Positions 35,991 through 44,161 of a stretch of DNA of 64,000 nucleotides are shown here, piece after piece. Made by a program: the position numbers and the translations under genes. The notes below the pieces were generated by a model that did not search any database, was not told the DNA's origin, and saw only the letters and a list, made by a program, of their open reading frames with translations. This DNA comes from Arthrobacter sp. Soil764 (GTDB lineage Bacteria > Actinomycetota > Actinomycetes > Actinomycetales > Micrococcaceae). The stretch covers positions 254,507-318,506 of the forward strand of contig NZ_LMSI01000012.1 of assembly GCF_001428075.1 (NCBI RefSeq), given 5' to 3'. Numbering within the stretch: position 1 is the first letter of the stretch; the number at the start of each line of letters is the position of its first letter.

Positions 35991-36632
35991 ATGCAGGAAC
36001 TGGGCCGGATCTATTGGACGCGACAAGGTCTTCGCCTGGCGTACTCGGCGGTGCTGTTTTGGCTCGCTGTCGCGCTGATGTCAGCCCTCACAGCGAAGGT
36101 GACACCTGGCGGCGGAGCGGGGCCATCCGCCGCAGCCGGCGTGCTGCGCGGTATGTTCGACCATGTCGTCGCCGCGGTCACGCTCCCCGGCCTGGCCGCC
36201 GTCGTGCTCGGCATTATCGGCGCCGTCGTAAGCAGCAGGGATGTCCGGCGCCGGGATCCGGTGCGTCGCTTCAGCCGCCAGCAGCGCCGGGAAGGGATGG
36301 CCCGCGCCGGCGGCTTATGCGAGCTGGAGGCGGGCTTCGGGCGGCGCTGTGGCCGCCCGGCCGAGCACGGCGACCACTTCTACCCGTGGTCCAAAGGGGG
36401 ATCCACCAGTTTGCAGAACTTCGTCGCTGCCTGCGCCAGGTGCAACCGCGCCAAGCGTGCCAATATCCCGTCTCCCGGCCAGCAGCAGCGGATGGAACGA
36501 CGACGGCGTGACTACCTTCCGCCGTCGTCCTCCTTCAGGGTGGGCGAACGGCAGCCGCTGCCCCGAGATAAATTCGCCGGTCCGGGTTACGGCACGTCCT
36601 CCCCCGCCTTCGACAGCGTGAAGATCCCGTAG
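35991..36632 (+). CDS. Membrane-anchored HNH endonuclease domain protein
   Basis: 213 residues from the ATG at 35991 (GGGGGAATTG upstream); ATGs at 35973 and 35979 are alternatives. Two hydrophobic segments (about 15-35 and 60-85) precede a basic linker. A cytoplasmic HNH domain follows: CELEAGFGRRCGRPAEHG, DHFYPWSKGGSTSLQN and CARCNRAKRAN, with both Cys pairs and the H-N-H residues intact. Such membrane-tethered HNH proteins occur in actinobacteria without an assigned role; DNA uptake or defence at the membrane is conceivable. Its last 46 bases overlap the convergent methyltransferase gene. Confidence 0.78.
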   Translation: MQELGRIYWTRQGLRLAYSAVLFWLAVALMSALTAKVTPGGGAGPSAAAGVLRGMFDHVVAAVTLPGLAAVVLGIIGAVVSSRDVRRRDPVRRFSRQQRREGMARAGGLCELEAGFGRRCGRPAEHGDHFYPWSKGGSTSLQNFVAACARCNRAKRANIPSPGQQQRMERRRRDYLPPSSSFRVGERQPLPRDKFAGPGYGTSSPAFDSVKIP

Positions 36633-37435
36633 CGCATCGCACCGATGCGGTAGGCCAGGATCAGGCGGGGAATGCCCAGAAACGAGTTGCGGTTGCGTGC
36701 ACCAAGGGCGACGCGGCGAGTCTCGCGATCGACGAGCAGGGCATTCACGAGTCGCCCGGCGCAGATCATCCACGTGCGGGAGACGCGGCGGCTGACATCC
36801 TCGTAGCCGGTGATCGTAAAGCCGGCGGCCGTAGCCATCGCCTCGTAGTCCTCACGGGTGCCCAGCGAGGGCAGGCGCCCTTCGCGGCAGATCGGCTCGA
36901 GCAGGTGGCGGATCTTCCAGCTGCTGGCATCGGTCTCGGCGAGCCACGCGCAGATGACGAGGCGGCCGCCGGGCGCCAGCACGCGGTGCGCTTCGGCGAA
37001 GAACCTGGGCTTATCCACCATATGTTCGCTCGACTCGATCGCCCAGGCGGCATCGGCTGATGCATCGAGCAACCCGTTGTCGAGCCAGTCGCGAACTTGA
37101 ATGTCCACGTCCGGTACGAGATGCGCGGTGGCGTAGCGAGCCTGCTCAGCGGAAAGCGTGAAGCCCGTGACCCTGACCCCGCGCATCACGGCGAGGCGCC
37201 GGGCGGTTGAACCATAGCCGCAGCCAATGTCGACGCACGCCTGGCTGGGGATGAGGGCCAGCCTGTCGCCGACCGTGTCCACCAGGGCCTCGACAGCCTC
37301 GCTCGGTGTCTCGCGGCCTGTCTCCCACAGCCCATGATGGACATGCTCGCCCCACACCCGGCGGTAGATGGGATCGAGCTCGTCGTAGTGATCCGCGACC
37401 GCCACGGCGTTCTGGGATATATCGGGGACGATCAC
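36587..37435 (-). CDS. Class I SAM-dependent methyltransferase, small-molecule type
   Basis: 282 residues. Motif I is VDIGCGYGSTARRLA. The post-motif segment VTGFTLSAEQARYA and the motif AWAIESSEHMVDKPRFFAEAHRVLAPGGRL are those of tocopherol/cyclopropane-type methyltransferases acting on small or lipid substrates. The N-terminal HYDELDPIYRRVWGEHVHHGLW is also typical of that group. The substrate is unknown. The start lies two bases from the end of the YVTN gene upstream on the same strand, so they may be co-transcribed. Confidence 0.85.
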   Translation of the reverse strand: MIVPDISQNAVAVADHYDELDPIYRRVWGEHVHHGLWETGRETPSEAVEALVDTVGDRLALIPSQACVDIGCGYGSTARRLAVMRGVRVTGFTLSAEQARYATAHLVPDVDIQVRDWLDNGLLDASADAAWAIESSEHMVDKPRFFAEAHRVLAPGGRLVICAWLAETDASSWKIRHLLEPICREGRLPSLGTREDYEAMATAAGFTITGYEDVSRRVSRTWMICAGRLVNALLVDRETRRVALGARNRNSFLGIPRLILAYRIGAMRYGIFTLSKAGEDVP

Positions 37436-37437
37436 GC

Positions 37438-38751
37438 TCAGCGGACCTTCGCCTTGGTCACGGTGATCGTGATGCGGTCCGTGACGGCGTGGGAGCTGAC
37501 CCCGTTGGCGGCGGTCACCCTGAACGTGAACTTGCCGGCCTTGGTGGGGGTTCCGGACAGGACTCCCGTGGCGCCATCCAGGCTCAGGCCTGCAGGCAGT
37601 GCACCGGAGGACACGCGGAAGGTCGGCGCCGGGGCACCTGTGGCGGCGAACGTGTAGTTATAGGCTGCACGAGTGTTCGCCTTTGTGGGCGGTGTGGCCG
37701 CGGTGAACGCCAGCGGTGCTGCGTCCACGGTGATGACCGACACCGTGTTCGAAAGAGTGTTTACGACGTAGACCGCCGACCCATCGGGGGCGGCCGCAAT
37801 ACCGGTCGGGTGCGCCCCGGTCGGGACCGTCGAGGTCACGGTATTCGAGGCCACATCGATGACCGACACCGTGTCCGCGCCGGAGTTGGTGACGTAGGCT
37901 GCCGACCCGTCCGGGGCGATCGCAACACTGTCCGGGGCCCACCCCACCGGGATGGTAGAGGTGACCCTATTCGACGCCACATCGATAACCGACACAGAGT
38001 CGCCCTCGTTGTTGGCAGTGTAGGCTGCCGATCCATCCGGGGTGAACGCAACATCGGTCGGAGACGACCCGACCGGGATCGTGGAGGTCCAGGTTCCCGA
38101 GGCGACATCGATGACCGACACCATGTCGGAATCCTGCCCGTTGGTCACGTACGCCGTCGACCCGTCCGGCGCAAACGCCACGGCGTTCGGAAGCGGCCCG
38201 ACCGGGATCGTGGAGGTCACCGTCCCCGACGCCACATCGATGACCGACACGGTGCCAGAACCGCTGCCGCCGCTGGTGACATAGGCCGTCGCCCCGTCGG
38301 GGGCGAACGCAACGGCGAACGGAGCCGCACCGATCGTGATCGTGGAAGTCACGGTGCCCGAGACGACATCGATAACCGACACCGAATCGGAATCCCCGCT
38401 GGTGACGTACGCAATCGACCCGTCCGGGGCCACCGCAACACCGAGCGGAGACGGGCCTACCGGGATCGTGGACGCCACCGCGCCCGAGGCGACGTCGATG
38501 ACCGACACCGTGCCGGATTCCCAGTTGGTGACGTAGGCTTTCGACCCGTCCGGGGTGAACGCAACGTTCCTGGGGCTTGAACCGACCGGGATGGTGGAGG
38601 TCACTGCGGCTGCAGCGTTTGCAGGGACAGGGCCGATCAGCACGAGAGCCGCCAGGATGGTACCGAGGATGCCCGCGCGCCGGCCGCGAAGGCGGGCAGC
38701 TGACGAACGTGGACCTTGGTAGCGCCGGGACCCTGTATTGAGTAGCTGCAT
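37438..38751 (-). CDS. Secreted seven-repeat YVTN beta-propeller with putative Ig domain
   Basis: 437 residues from the ATG at 38751 (GGGGGAAAC upstream). A long basic N-terminus precedes a hydrophobic export segment ending PANAAAAV. Seven repeats of about 42 residues follow, each with the pattern STIPVG-P--VA--PDGS-AYVTN---TVSVIDV, one blade each of a propeller. Residues about 335-437 form a putative Ig/cadherin-like domain (LPAGLSLDGATGVLSGTP). The likely role is surface binding or adhesion. The near-identical 126-base units make it prone to recombination. Confidence 0.88.
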   Translation of the reverse strand: MQLLNTGSRRYQGPRSSAARLRGRRAGILGTILAALVLIGPVPANAAAAVTSTIPVGSSPRNVAFTPDGSKAYVTNWESGTVSVIDVASGAVASTIPVGPSPLGVAVAPDGSIAYVTSGDSDSVSVIDVVSGTVTSTITIGAAPFAVAFAPDGATAYVTSGGSGSGTVSVIDVASGTVTSTIPVGPLPNAVAFAPDGSTAYVTNGQDSDMVSVIDVASGTWTSTIPVGSSPTDVAFTPDGSAAYTANNEGDSVSVIDVASNRVTSTIPVGWAPDSVAIAPDGSAAYVTNSGADTVSVIDVASNTVTSTVPTGAHPTGIAAAPDGSAVYVVNTLSNTVSVITVDAAPLAFTAATPPTKANTRAAYNYTFAATGAPAPTFRVSSGALPAGLSLDGATGVLSGTPTKAGKFTFRVTAANGVSSHAVTDRITITVTKAKVR

Positions 38752-39120
38752 CACGTTTCCCCCTGCTTGAAGAGCGAATTCTGTTGTGGAGCGTGCGGAC
38801 TTCGGAAGCCACCCTCTGAAGGCTGCCCGAAAATACGGCGTGAGCGGAGTCTATAAACCAGGTAAACCATGGTCACCGTTGGCCCGTACCTGTCTTTTGG
38901 ACCGGTACTACCTGTTTTGAAGTGCGGCGAGACTGGCGAACATGAGTTTTTTCATGGGGGTAATCTTCCGCAGACGAGGCCCCGGCTAGATAGGGGGAAA
39001 AATCCCTTGATATGTTTCCGGCCACCCGGGCAATGGCCAGCAGGCAGGGTAGGCGGCACGACGACGGCACGGGCGTCCCGCCGTCGTCCTTCCTTCCATG
39101 CCGGGCGTCCGGCCGCCGCA
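38752..39120. other. Non-coding interval left of the defence island
   Basis: No credible gene is seen. It holds the promoter side of the YVTN gene and a 9-base-arm hairpin at 39060-39088. No direct repeat or tRNA end that could act as an attachment site was recognised. Confidence 0.5.
39060..39088. terminator. Hairpin downstream of the dehydrogenase remnant
   Basis: GACGACGGC (39060-39068) and GCCGTCGTC (39080-39088) with an 11-base loop. It sits just past the stop of the bdhA-like remnant and was probably that gene's terminator. Confidence 0.5.
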
Positions 39121-39122
39121 AC

Positions 39123-39350
39123 CTACGGGTGCACCAGCACCTTTACCGCGGTGTCCTTGCGGTTGATGAGGGTGTCGAAGCCCTGCTCCACCAGGTCCTC
39201 CAGCGCGATCCGGCCGGTGATGAACGGTTTGAGGTCCATCTTGCCCTCCTGCACCATCTTGATCACGGCGGGGTGGTCGCGGACGTAGGCGATGGTGCTG
39301 CGCAGGTCGATCTCCTTGAGCACCAGCCTCTGCATGACCACGGTGGCGGG
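39123..39350 (-). pseudogene. 3' remnant of a 2,3-butanediol dehydrogenase gene
   Basis: The last 76 codons match bdhA (1693-2748) closely: LVLKEIDLR, YVRDHPAVIKMVQEGK and KPFITGRIALEDLVEQG are all preserved. DNA similarity to 1691-1920 covers 230 bases with about 16 differences counted by eye, mostly at third positions. It stops abruptly at 39350, where unrelated sequence begins. The 5' three quarters are gone. It marks the left junction of the defence island. A 94-codon frame crosses the junction, but its first 24 residues are not dehydrogenase. Confidence 0.88.
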
Positions 39351-39489
39351 TACTGAGCTGAGGAGAGGGCTAGCTGGCCTCGGATGGATGCCAGGCGTGG
39401 GGCTCATTACCTACCAGCATCCTGCACGCGGCAGACCCTGCACCCTAGCAATTTCCCTTCCTAGGGGTATCGACTCCACGGCTTATGTC

Positions 39490-40479
39490 TTAGACAGCGA
39501 GGTCCAGCGGGAGATCAGAGATATCTTTGAGGCGCCTACCTCGGATCATGATGTGTAACATCTCCCGCGCATCACCGTCTGGGTCTGGCTCCAACGTCTC
39601 CAAAAGTTCTGGCAAGGCGAAGTGATAAACACAGTCGATGTCACCAGTGCCCAGGGCCAAGGACGCGAGTCGACGAGGAAGCGGTTCGGCCGTCACAACG
39701 GCGATGTGGGGCGTTCGGCCCTTACGATTTCGAATAAGATTCAATGCTTCCGACCGCGCATTTTGGGCACGATCAGACCTGAGAGTCCATTTGCATGAGA
39801 TGACTGCATGCAGTAGGGAGCGAGTCTGAACCGCATCACGGATGGCCGCGTACTTGGAGAAAGATTGTCCGACGAGAACCTCGTCACGGTTGATAACTTC
39901 GTCAGATACGGGCTTTCTAGTGATTACAACATCGGGCGCGATTGCATACGCATTGCCCAATGCTGCCTGCAGCTGCCGCCTTTCTTTGACAATGGACTCA
40001 AGGTCATTCAAATGTTCGTATTGTTCGTAAATCGAACCCTCAATTTTCTGCTTTTTAGTCATAAATCCAGGGTGGCTCTTGTCTCCGATTCTCCGGACTG
40101 TCCAATCTCCGGGGCGTATGGAAGCGAGCCGAGGAAAGGTGGCAGCTAGAAAATCTGCGGTGGCTTGCTCAAAGCGGGCTCCAAGAGTCTGCCCCGATGG
40201 CTTTGGCCCGCTACCTGCTGTACCAAGTCGATCCGCAATGCCCTGAGCAAAGCGTAAGCTAGGTTGTTTACTCCCATCGGAGTTGCTGGGTATGCCAGCT
40301 TCACTCATGATGAGGACGTTGGATAGCTGAACATGGTAAGCATGACGAGCCCGAGCCATCAGGGGAAGAGAGCCCCCGGCCAGATCCGCCCCTCCTTCGA
40401 AAATAAAGTCCGGTCCCAGACTGTTTTCTCGATCTTCGGCCGGAGAAAACAGTGGGAGTTCAGCCTGTTGATCGGACAA
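39490..40479 (-). CDS. NgoMIV-family type II restriction endonuclease
   Basis: 329 residues with a TTG start preceded by AAGGAAATAC. The active site of the NgoMIV/Cfr10I/Bse634I group reads PD-X44-SCK-X13-E: PD in AIAPDVV, SCKW, and Glu in RSEALNLI. Directly after the catalytic Lys comes RSDR, the element that in NgoMIV-type enzymes reads a CCGG core. The stretch RNRKGRTPHIAVVTAEPLP and GTGDIDCVYHFALPEL also belong to this family. It would cut unmodified DNA at a CCGG-containing site; the outer bases of the site cannot be predicted. It is the last gene of the restriction-modification cluster; the matching C5 methyltransferase is at 45708-47015. Confidence 0.85.
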   Translation of the reverse strand: MSDQQAELPLFSPAEDRENSLGPDFIFEGGADLAGGSLPLMARARHAYHVQLSNVLIMSEAGIPSNSDGSKQPSLRFAQGIADRLGTAGSGPKPSGQTLGARFEQATADFLAATFPRLASIRPGDWTVRRIGDKSHPGFMTKKQKIEGSIYEQYEHLNDLESIVKERRQLQAALGNAYAIAPDVVITRKPVSDEVINRDEVLVGQSFSKYAAIRDAVQTRSLLHAVISCKWTLRSDRAQNARSEALNLIRNRKGRTPHIAVVTAEPLPRRLASLALGTGDIDCVYHFALPELLETLEPDPDGDAREMLHIMIRGRRLKDISDLPLDLAV

Positions 40480-40698
40480 GTATTTCCTTCTAATTAGGAA
40501 CAGAATCCTATGGCCTAGGGCTCTAGAAGTGACAGCATACGATAAGCGGAAAAGTTCTCAAAGTTGTAACTAGGGTAGACCTCGTAAGCTCACTGGCGTA
40601 ATCGCTCTGATACAAGTCGCCAGCCTTATCAAATCCCATTGAAGCTTTTGGCTTGCCGTCGGAACCAAATTCCTAGCACAACTTGTAATCGATACTTG

Positions 40699-41394
40699 TC
40701 ACTGCTCGTGGCGAAGCTGATCTACAATCTGGTCTCGTCTATCACTGGGCACTCGCAGGTATGCAGCCCAGGCGCGGTCGAGCTCTGTGCCGCCCCGTCG
40801 ACCCCGCTCCATCCACCGGATCAGGCGGCGCCGTTCTCCGGGGCTGAGATCCCTTGCAGCCAAAAGAACGTCGCGCTCGTCAATCGGCGATGTCCCTCGT
40901 CCTGACGTACATCGCCTGCATTCGGTCACAAACGCTTCCGTTTCGCGTCCGTCAAGAGTTCGGATGGAGCGTCGCGAGACGGCGACGACAGCTGTCATTA
41001 CGGGGTCGTCCGGATACGGCTCAGCGCCCGCGATCCCACAGAGGGTACACGTGTACCCGTCTCGGATAAGCACTGTCTGCCGGTCCTTGCTCGAAATCGC
41101 CTTGCGAGGCGCAGCCTGCCTACGTTCGTGCGGGTCCCACACCGGCACGCCAGCCTTCACGAACCGCTGATCTTCAGCAAGAAGAGATGCGTCTTCCGAA
41201 CTGGAGTGCAGTATCCACCCATAGTCGCGGAGATCCCGGATCCGTCTGTCGATCTGTGAAATGCCGGGAAAAGCCGTTCGCAGTTCGTTTTTTGTGAAGG
41301 TACCCCCCTCACCGACCACTTGCAGGAGCCATAGGGCCCCACGAATCATGGTTCCCGCCTTGGACTCCGGGTCATCCCATGCCGGTTGTATCAC
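40699..41394 (-). CDS. HNH-like zinc-ribbon protein with winged-helix N-terminus, catalytic residues degenerate
   Basis: 231 residues, GTG start with AAGGAACAAC. The N-terminal 60 residues look like a winged helix (FTKNELRTAFPGISQIDRRIRDLRDYGWIL). The middle has the HNH framework RDGYTCTLCGIAGAEP ... ECRRCTSGRG with two Cys pairs. However, the region where the HNH His and Asn belong reads VMTAVVAVSRRSIRTLDG and lacks them. It may therefore bind DNA or be a divergent nuclease. It lies between the DUF3883 gene and the NgoMIV-like gene on the same strand, so it belongs to the restriction cluster. Confidence 0.7.
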   Translation of the reverse strand: MIQPAWDDPESKAGTMIRGALWLLQVVGEGGTFTKNELRTAFPGISQIDRRIRDLRDYGWILHSSSEDASLLAEDQRFVKAGVPVWDPHERRQAAPRKAISSKDRQTVLIRDGYTCTLCGIAGAEPYPDDPVMTAVVAVSRRSIRTLDGRETEAFVTECRRCTSGRGTSPIDERDVLLAARDLSPGERRRLIRWMERGRRGGTELDRAWAAYLRVPSDRRDQIVDQLRHEQ

Positions 41395-41496
41395 GTTGTT
41401 CCTTATAATCTTGCCTATCCAGGCGTGGTCATTTAGTTCCCCGTGATCATACGTTCCTGCACCGGAAGCCGGGATTCAGGCTCGCCGAGCCGTCGC

Positions 41497-42345
41497 TCAC
41501 GGCTGCACGGTACCCCATAGCGGAAGTCTGCTGGCCACATCCGCTCCAAGCTGCGTGACACGATCCTCGATAACCTCGCCAGGCACCTCGAGCTTGCATG
41601 ACGCCCAGCTTCCAAAAGACCCTGCGTCGTGTGGTACGGCCGCAGCAATCCAGTCTCGGGGCACTGAGCCCACTGCGGCGATGTCGAGGTCGGCGGTAAG
41701 CCGCACGACGACGAGCACCCAGTAAGGGTCTCGTAGCATCACCTTGTACTCGTGCCGCGACAGGTAGGCAGTGAATCGTCCAGTCCGCGTTGTACTTTTT
41801 ACTTCCAAGTGGGCGGATACATCGCCCTGAGCGAAGGCGATGTCGTATCCGAACCCATCGGACCACGTCGACACATGGTCAACACGGCTGTCAGCGCGCT
41901 CGTTGAGAATAGAGACAAGTGCTGCTTCGCCCGCAAAACCAACGCGCTCGCGAACAGCGGCGTCGACTTTGCCCCAACTGGTGACGAGCTGCTCATATAT
42001 CCCGTCCGCATCGAGGCCCAGCACTTCACCGGCCGAAATGACGTCCGAGGGCAACTCGTCCGGTGACTGAACAAGCTCGTCGGCGTCCTGCACCCACGGG
42101 GGTGCTGCGTTCTCGAAGATCGCACCGAGTACCAAGTTGGCCAACGGAATCGGCGAACCGATTTTTTCAAGTAGCTCCATGTCACGCAGCCAACCGAGTG
42201 CTGTCGCATATTGAGTGGGTGACAAGTCGCTGTACTGTTTGTGGGTCGCCAGTAATGCCTGGGCACGTGGGATGCCACCACTCGACGGGAGAATTTCCAA
42301 CCAGCGCCGGGCAGCGAGCAGGATCGACTCAGGTGGTAGACGCAC
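41497..42345 (-). CDS. DUF3883-type protein with PD-(D/E)XK-like nuclease fold
   Basis: 282 residues with a GTG start overlapping the helicase end by 17 bases. The N-terminal half is helical (winged-helix-like). The C-terminal half has GFAGEAALVSIL, WSDGFGYDIAFA and HLEVKSTTRTGRFTAYLSRHEY, then YWVLVVVRL. This E-D-ExK arrangement is that of DUF3883, a domain found at the ends of defence helicases and McrB-like proteins and predicted to be nuclease-like. It is encoded next to the SNF2 helicase and probably forms the same complex. Confidence 0.75.
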   Translation of the reverse strand: MRLPPESILLAARRWLEILPSSGGIPRAQALLATHKQYSDLSPTQYATALGWLRDMELLEKIGSPIPLANLVLGAIFENAAPPWVQDADELVQSPDELPSDVISAGEVLGLDADGIYEQLVTSWGKVDAAVRERVGFAGEAALVSILNERADSRVDHVSTWSDGFGYDIAFAQGDVSAHLEVKSTTRTGRFTAYLSRHEYKVMLRDPYWVLVVVRLTADLDIAAVGSVPRDWIAAAVPHDAGSFGSWASCKLEVPGEVIEDRVTQLGADVASRLPLWGTVQP

Positions 42346-44161
42346 GCAAGTGGCCCATCAGCGACTGAAGGTCCGCTTGGTCCAGACCTCCACCGACCGG
42401 AGGCTCCTCGTCCAGATCAGCCAGCTGCTGAACCGCCGGATCGTCGAGGATGCCTCCCATGAACTTCAGCTTAATCGCGAGCCGTGCCGCGACCACCTCA
42501 TCGATGGTGCCTTCTGCCGCGAGAACGGTGATTCGGGTCGTGGTGTCGGGCCTGAGCCCAAGACGGTGAATGCGGTCTAGGCTCTGTAGGAAGCGCCCCG
42601 CGGCGAAGTCTCGGTCAACGTAAACCGCGTCGTGACACTCGTGATGCAGGCTGATCCCCTCGCCGAGCGTTGCAGGATTGGACAGCAGCACCAGGCAGTC
42701 TGGGTCACTCCGAAACCGTTGGATCTGCTCTTCGCGATCGGGGGTGCCACCGTGAACTACGGCAGGGCCAAACCTCGCCAAAATTCGCTGCAGCGTGTTG
42801 AGGCTGCGGATAAACGTTGACCACACGAGCGTCTTTCGACCCTGGGCAGCATTCTCGCTGACTATCGCAAGCACTTCCTGGTATTTCGGCGACATCTCGT
42901 AGGTTGGAAGGTCCTGCATCAGCTGGTAGAGCGATGATCGCTCGGGAACCGGCAGCGGCGGCACTTGGTATGCAAGCGGCTCATACTGCGTGGTCCCGAC
43001 TGCGAGCAGGGCAGGGCTGGTCGCAGCCATGAGCATGTATACCAAAATTCGGCCAAGTGCCTGGAAGTCGCCCTCGTGTCCGGTCGCGCGCGCGGAGAAC
43101 TGCCCAACAAGGGCCTCATAAATTTCAGCGTGTAAAGGAGGCAGCGGTACAACTCGCAGGCTGGTCTCCACTGGCGGCAGATTGAGCTCATGTTTGGTCG
43201 TTCGTGTGAAGAGAGGTCTGAGCGTGCGGCTGGCATCGGCTAGGTCGCCACCGTTCACCGCCCGGAGTACGTTTTGGCGACCAGTACCAGGCCACACGAA
43301 TCCGAAGAGGTTTTCGAGGTCCCTGACCCCGTTTGGCGCTGGTGTCCCCGTAAGGATAAGCCGGCGCCGCCCCCGAGGGCCGAGAGCGAGGCAGGCTGCG
43401 CCGTATGCACCGTCCGCCCCCAGCTTCATGCGATGGGCCTCATCGAGGATGATCATAGAGGGCCGCTCTGTTAGCCAGCGACCAAGCGAGCTGACCATGT
43501 TGGGGAGGCGCTCATAGTTGACGATGATTGCTTCCACAGTGCTAGCTGGCACGCCATCGGCCACCTCCATAGACAGCGGCGGCTGCAGGCATTCCCTGTT
43601 CTCATAGCACCAGGCGTCGTAGCTGGACTTGGGTCCGACGATGAGTAGCCGCTCGAGATTCTCTTGGCGTCTCAGCGCGTGAAACACGGCAAGTCCGACT
43701 CTCGTCTTACCAGCACCCGGGACGGAGAAGTTGGCTCCGTGTCGAAGTGACAGCAGCTTGGCGATGTCGCGCAGCTGATACGTTGTGAGGTCTCCTGTCC
43801 ATTCAGGCCCGAGAAGGCCGTGGACCGCTTCGGAACCCACTGCCGCCTCCGCTCTACGGTCGTGCAACTGACCAGACAGTGTCTGAGCATCATGCAGCGA
43901 GTCGACTACGAGAGCCTGTAGCTGTCCGTCCCAAAGCACATCACCATCTGCCGTATGCGGCCACCTGCTGAGTACCTCAAGGTTTGTTAGGAGGTCGTCG
44001 AGCTCAATCTCGACACTACCCGGCGACCGTTGCACGCTAGTGCGGAAGCCGACTGCCAGCCTACGGAGGTCATCCTCCAGCCCTGGCCGAGCGACGAGCC
44101 GGGCGCGCGTAACCTCCAACGCGAGGCCGATGGTAAGGCTTGGCTGGTCGACCATCATCAC
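42329..44161 (-). CDS. SNF2-family DEAD/DEAH-like helicase of the restriction cluster
   Basis: 610 residues. Motif I is FSVPGAGKTRVGLA and motif II MIILDEAHRMK. Motif III is LILTGTPAPNG. The C-terminal lobe has LVWSTFIRSLNTLQ, VVHGGTPDREEQIQRF, LLSNPATLGEGISLHHE and SLDRIHRLG, so all SNF2 motifs are present. An N-terminal 170-residue region has no recognised domain. The start overlaps the ParB-like gene by four bases. SNF2 translocases in defence loci scan or remodel DNA for nuclease partners; here these would be the DUF3883 and endonuclease proteins. Confidence 0.85.
   Translation of the reverse strand: MMMVDQPSLTIGLALEVTRARLVARPGLEDDLRRLAVGFRTSVQRSPGSVEIELDDLLTNLEVLSRWPHTADGDVLWDGQLQALVVDSLHDAQTLSGQLHDRRAEAAVGSEAVHGLLGPEWTGDLTTYQLRDIAKLLSLRHGANFSVPGAGKTRVGLAVFHALRRQENLERLLIVGPKSSYDAWCYENRECLQPPLSMEVADGVPASTVEAIIVNYERLPNMVSSLGRWLTERPSMIILDEAHRMKLGADGAYGAACLALGPRGRRRLILTGTPAPNGVRDLENLFGFVWPGTGRQNVLRAVNGGDLADASRTLRPLFTRTTKHELNLPPVETSLRVVPLPPLHAEIYEALVGQFSARATGHEGDFQALGRILVYMLMAATSPALLAVGTTQYEPLAYQVPPLPVPERSSLYQLMQDLPTYEMSPKYQEVLAIVSENAAQGRKTLVWSTFIRSLNTLQRILARFGPAVVHGGTPDREEQIQRFRSDPDCLVLLSNPATLGEGISLHHECHDAVYVDRDFAAGRFLQSLDRIHRLGLRPDTTTRITVLAAEGTIDEVVAARLAIKLKFMGGILDDPAVQQLADLDEEPPVGGGLDQADLQSLMGHLRASTT

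Noticed and set aside
37306..38580. 424-codon plus-strand frame with repeated RHIDDRHR-like units
   Set aside because: It mirrors the seven YVTN repeats encoded on the minus strand; the repeat arises from the antisense reading.
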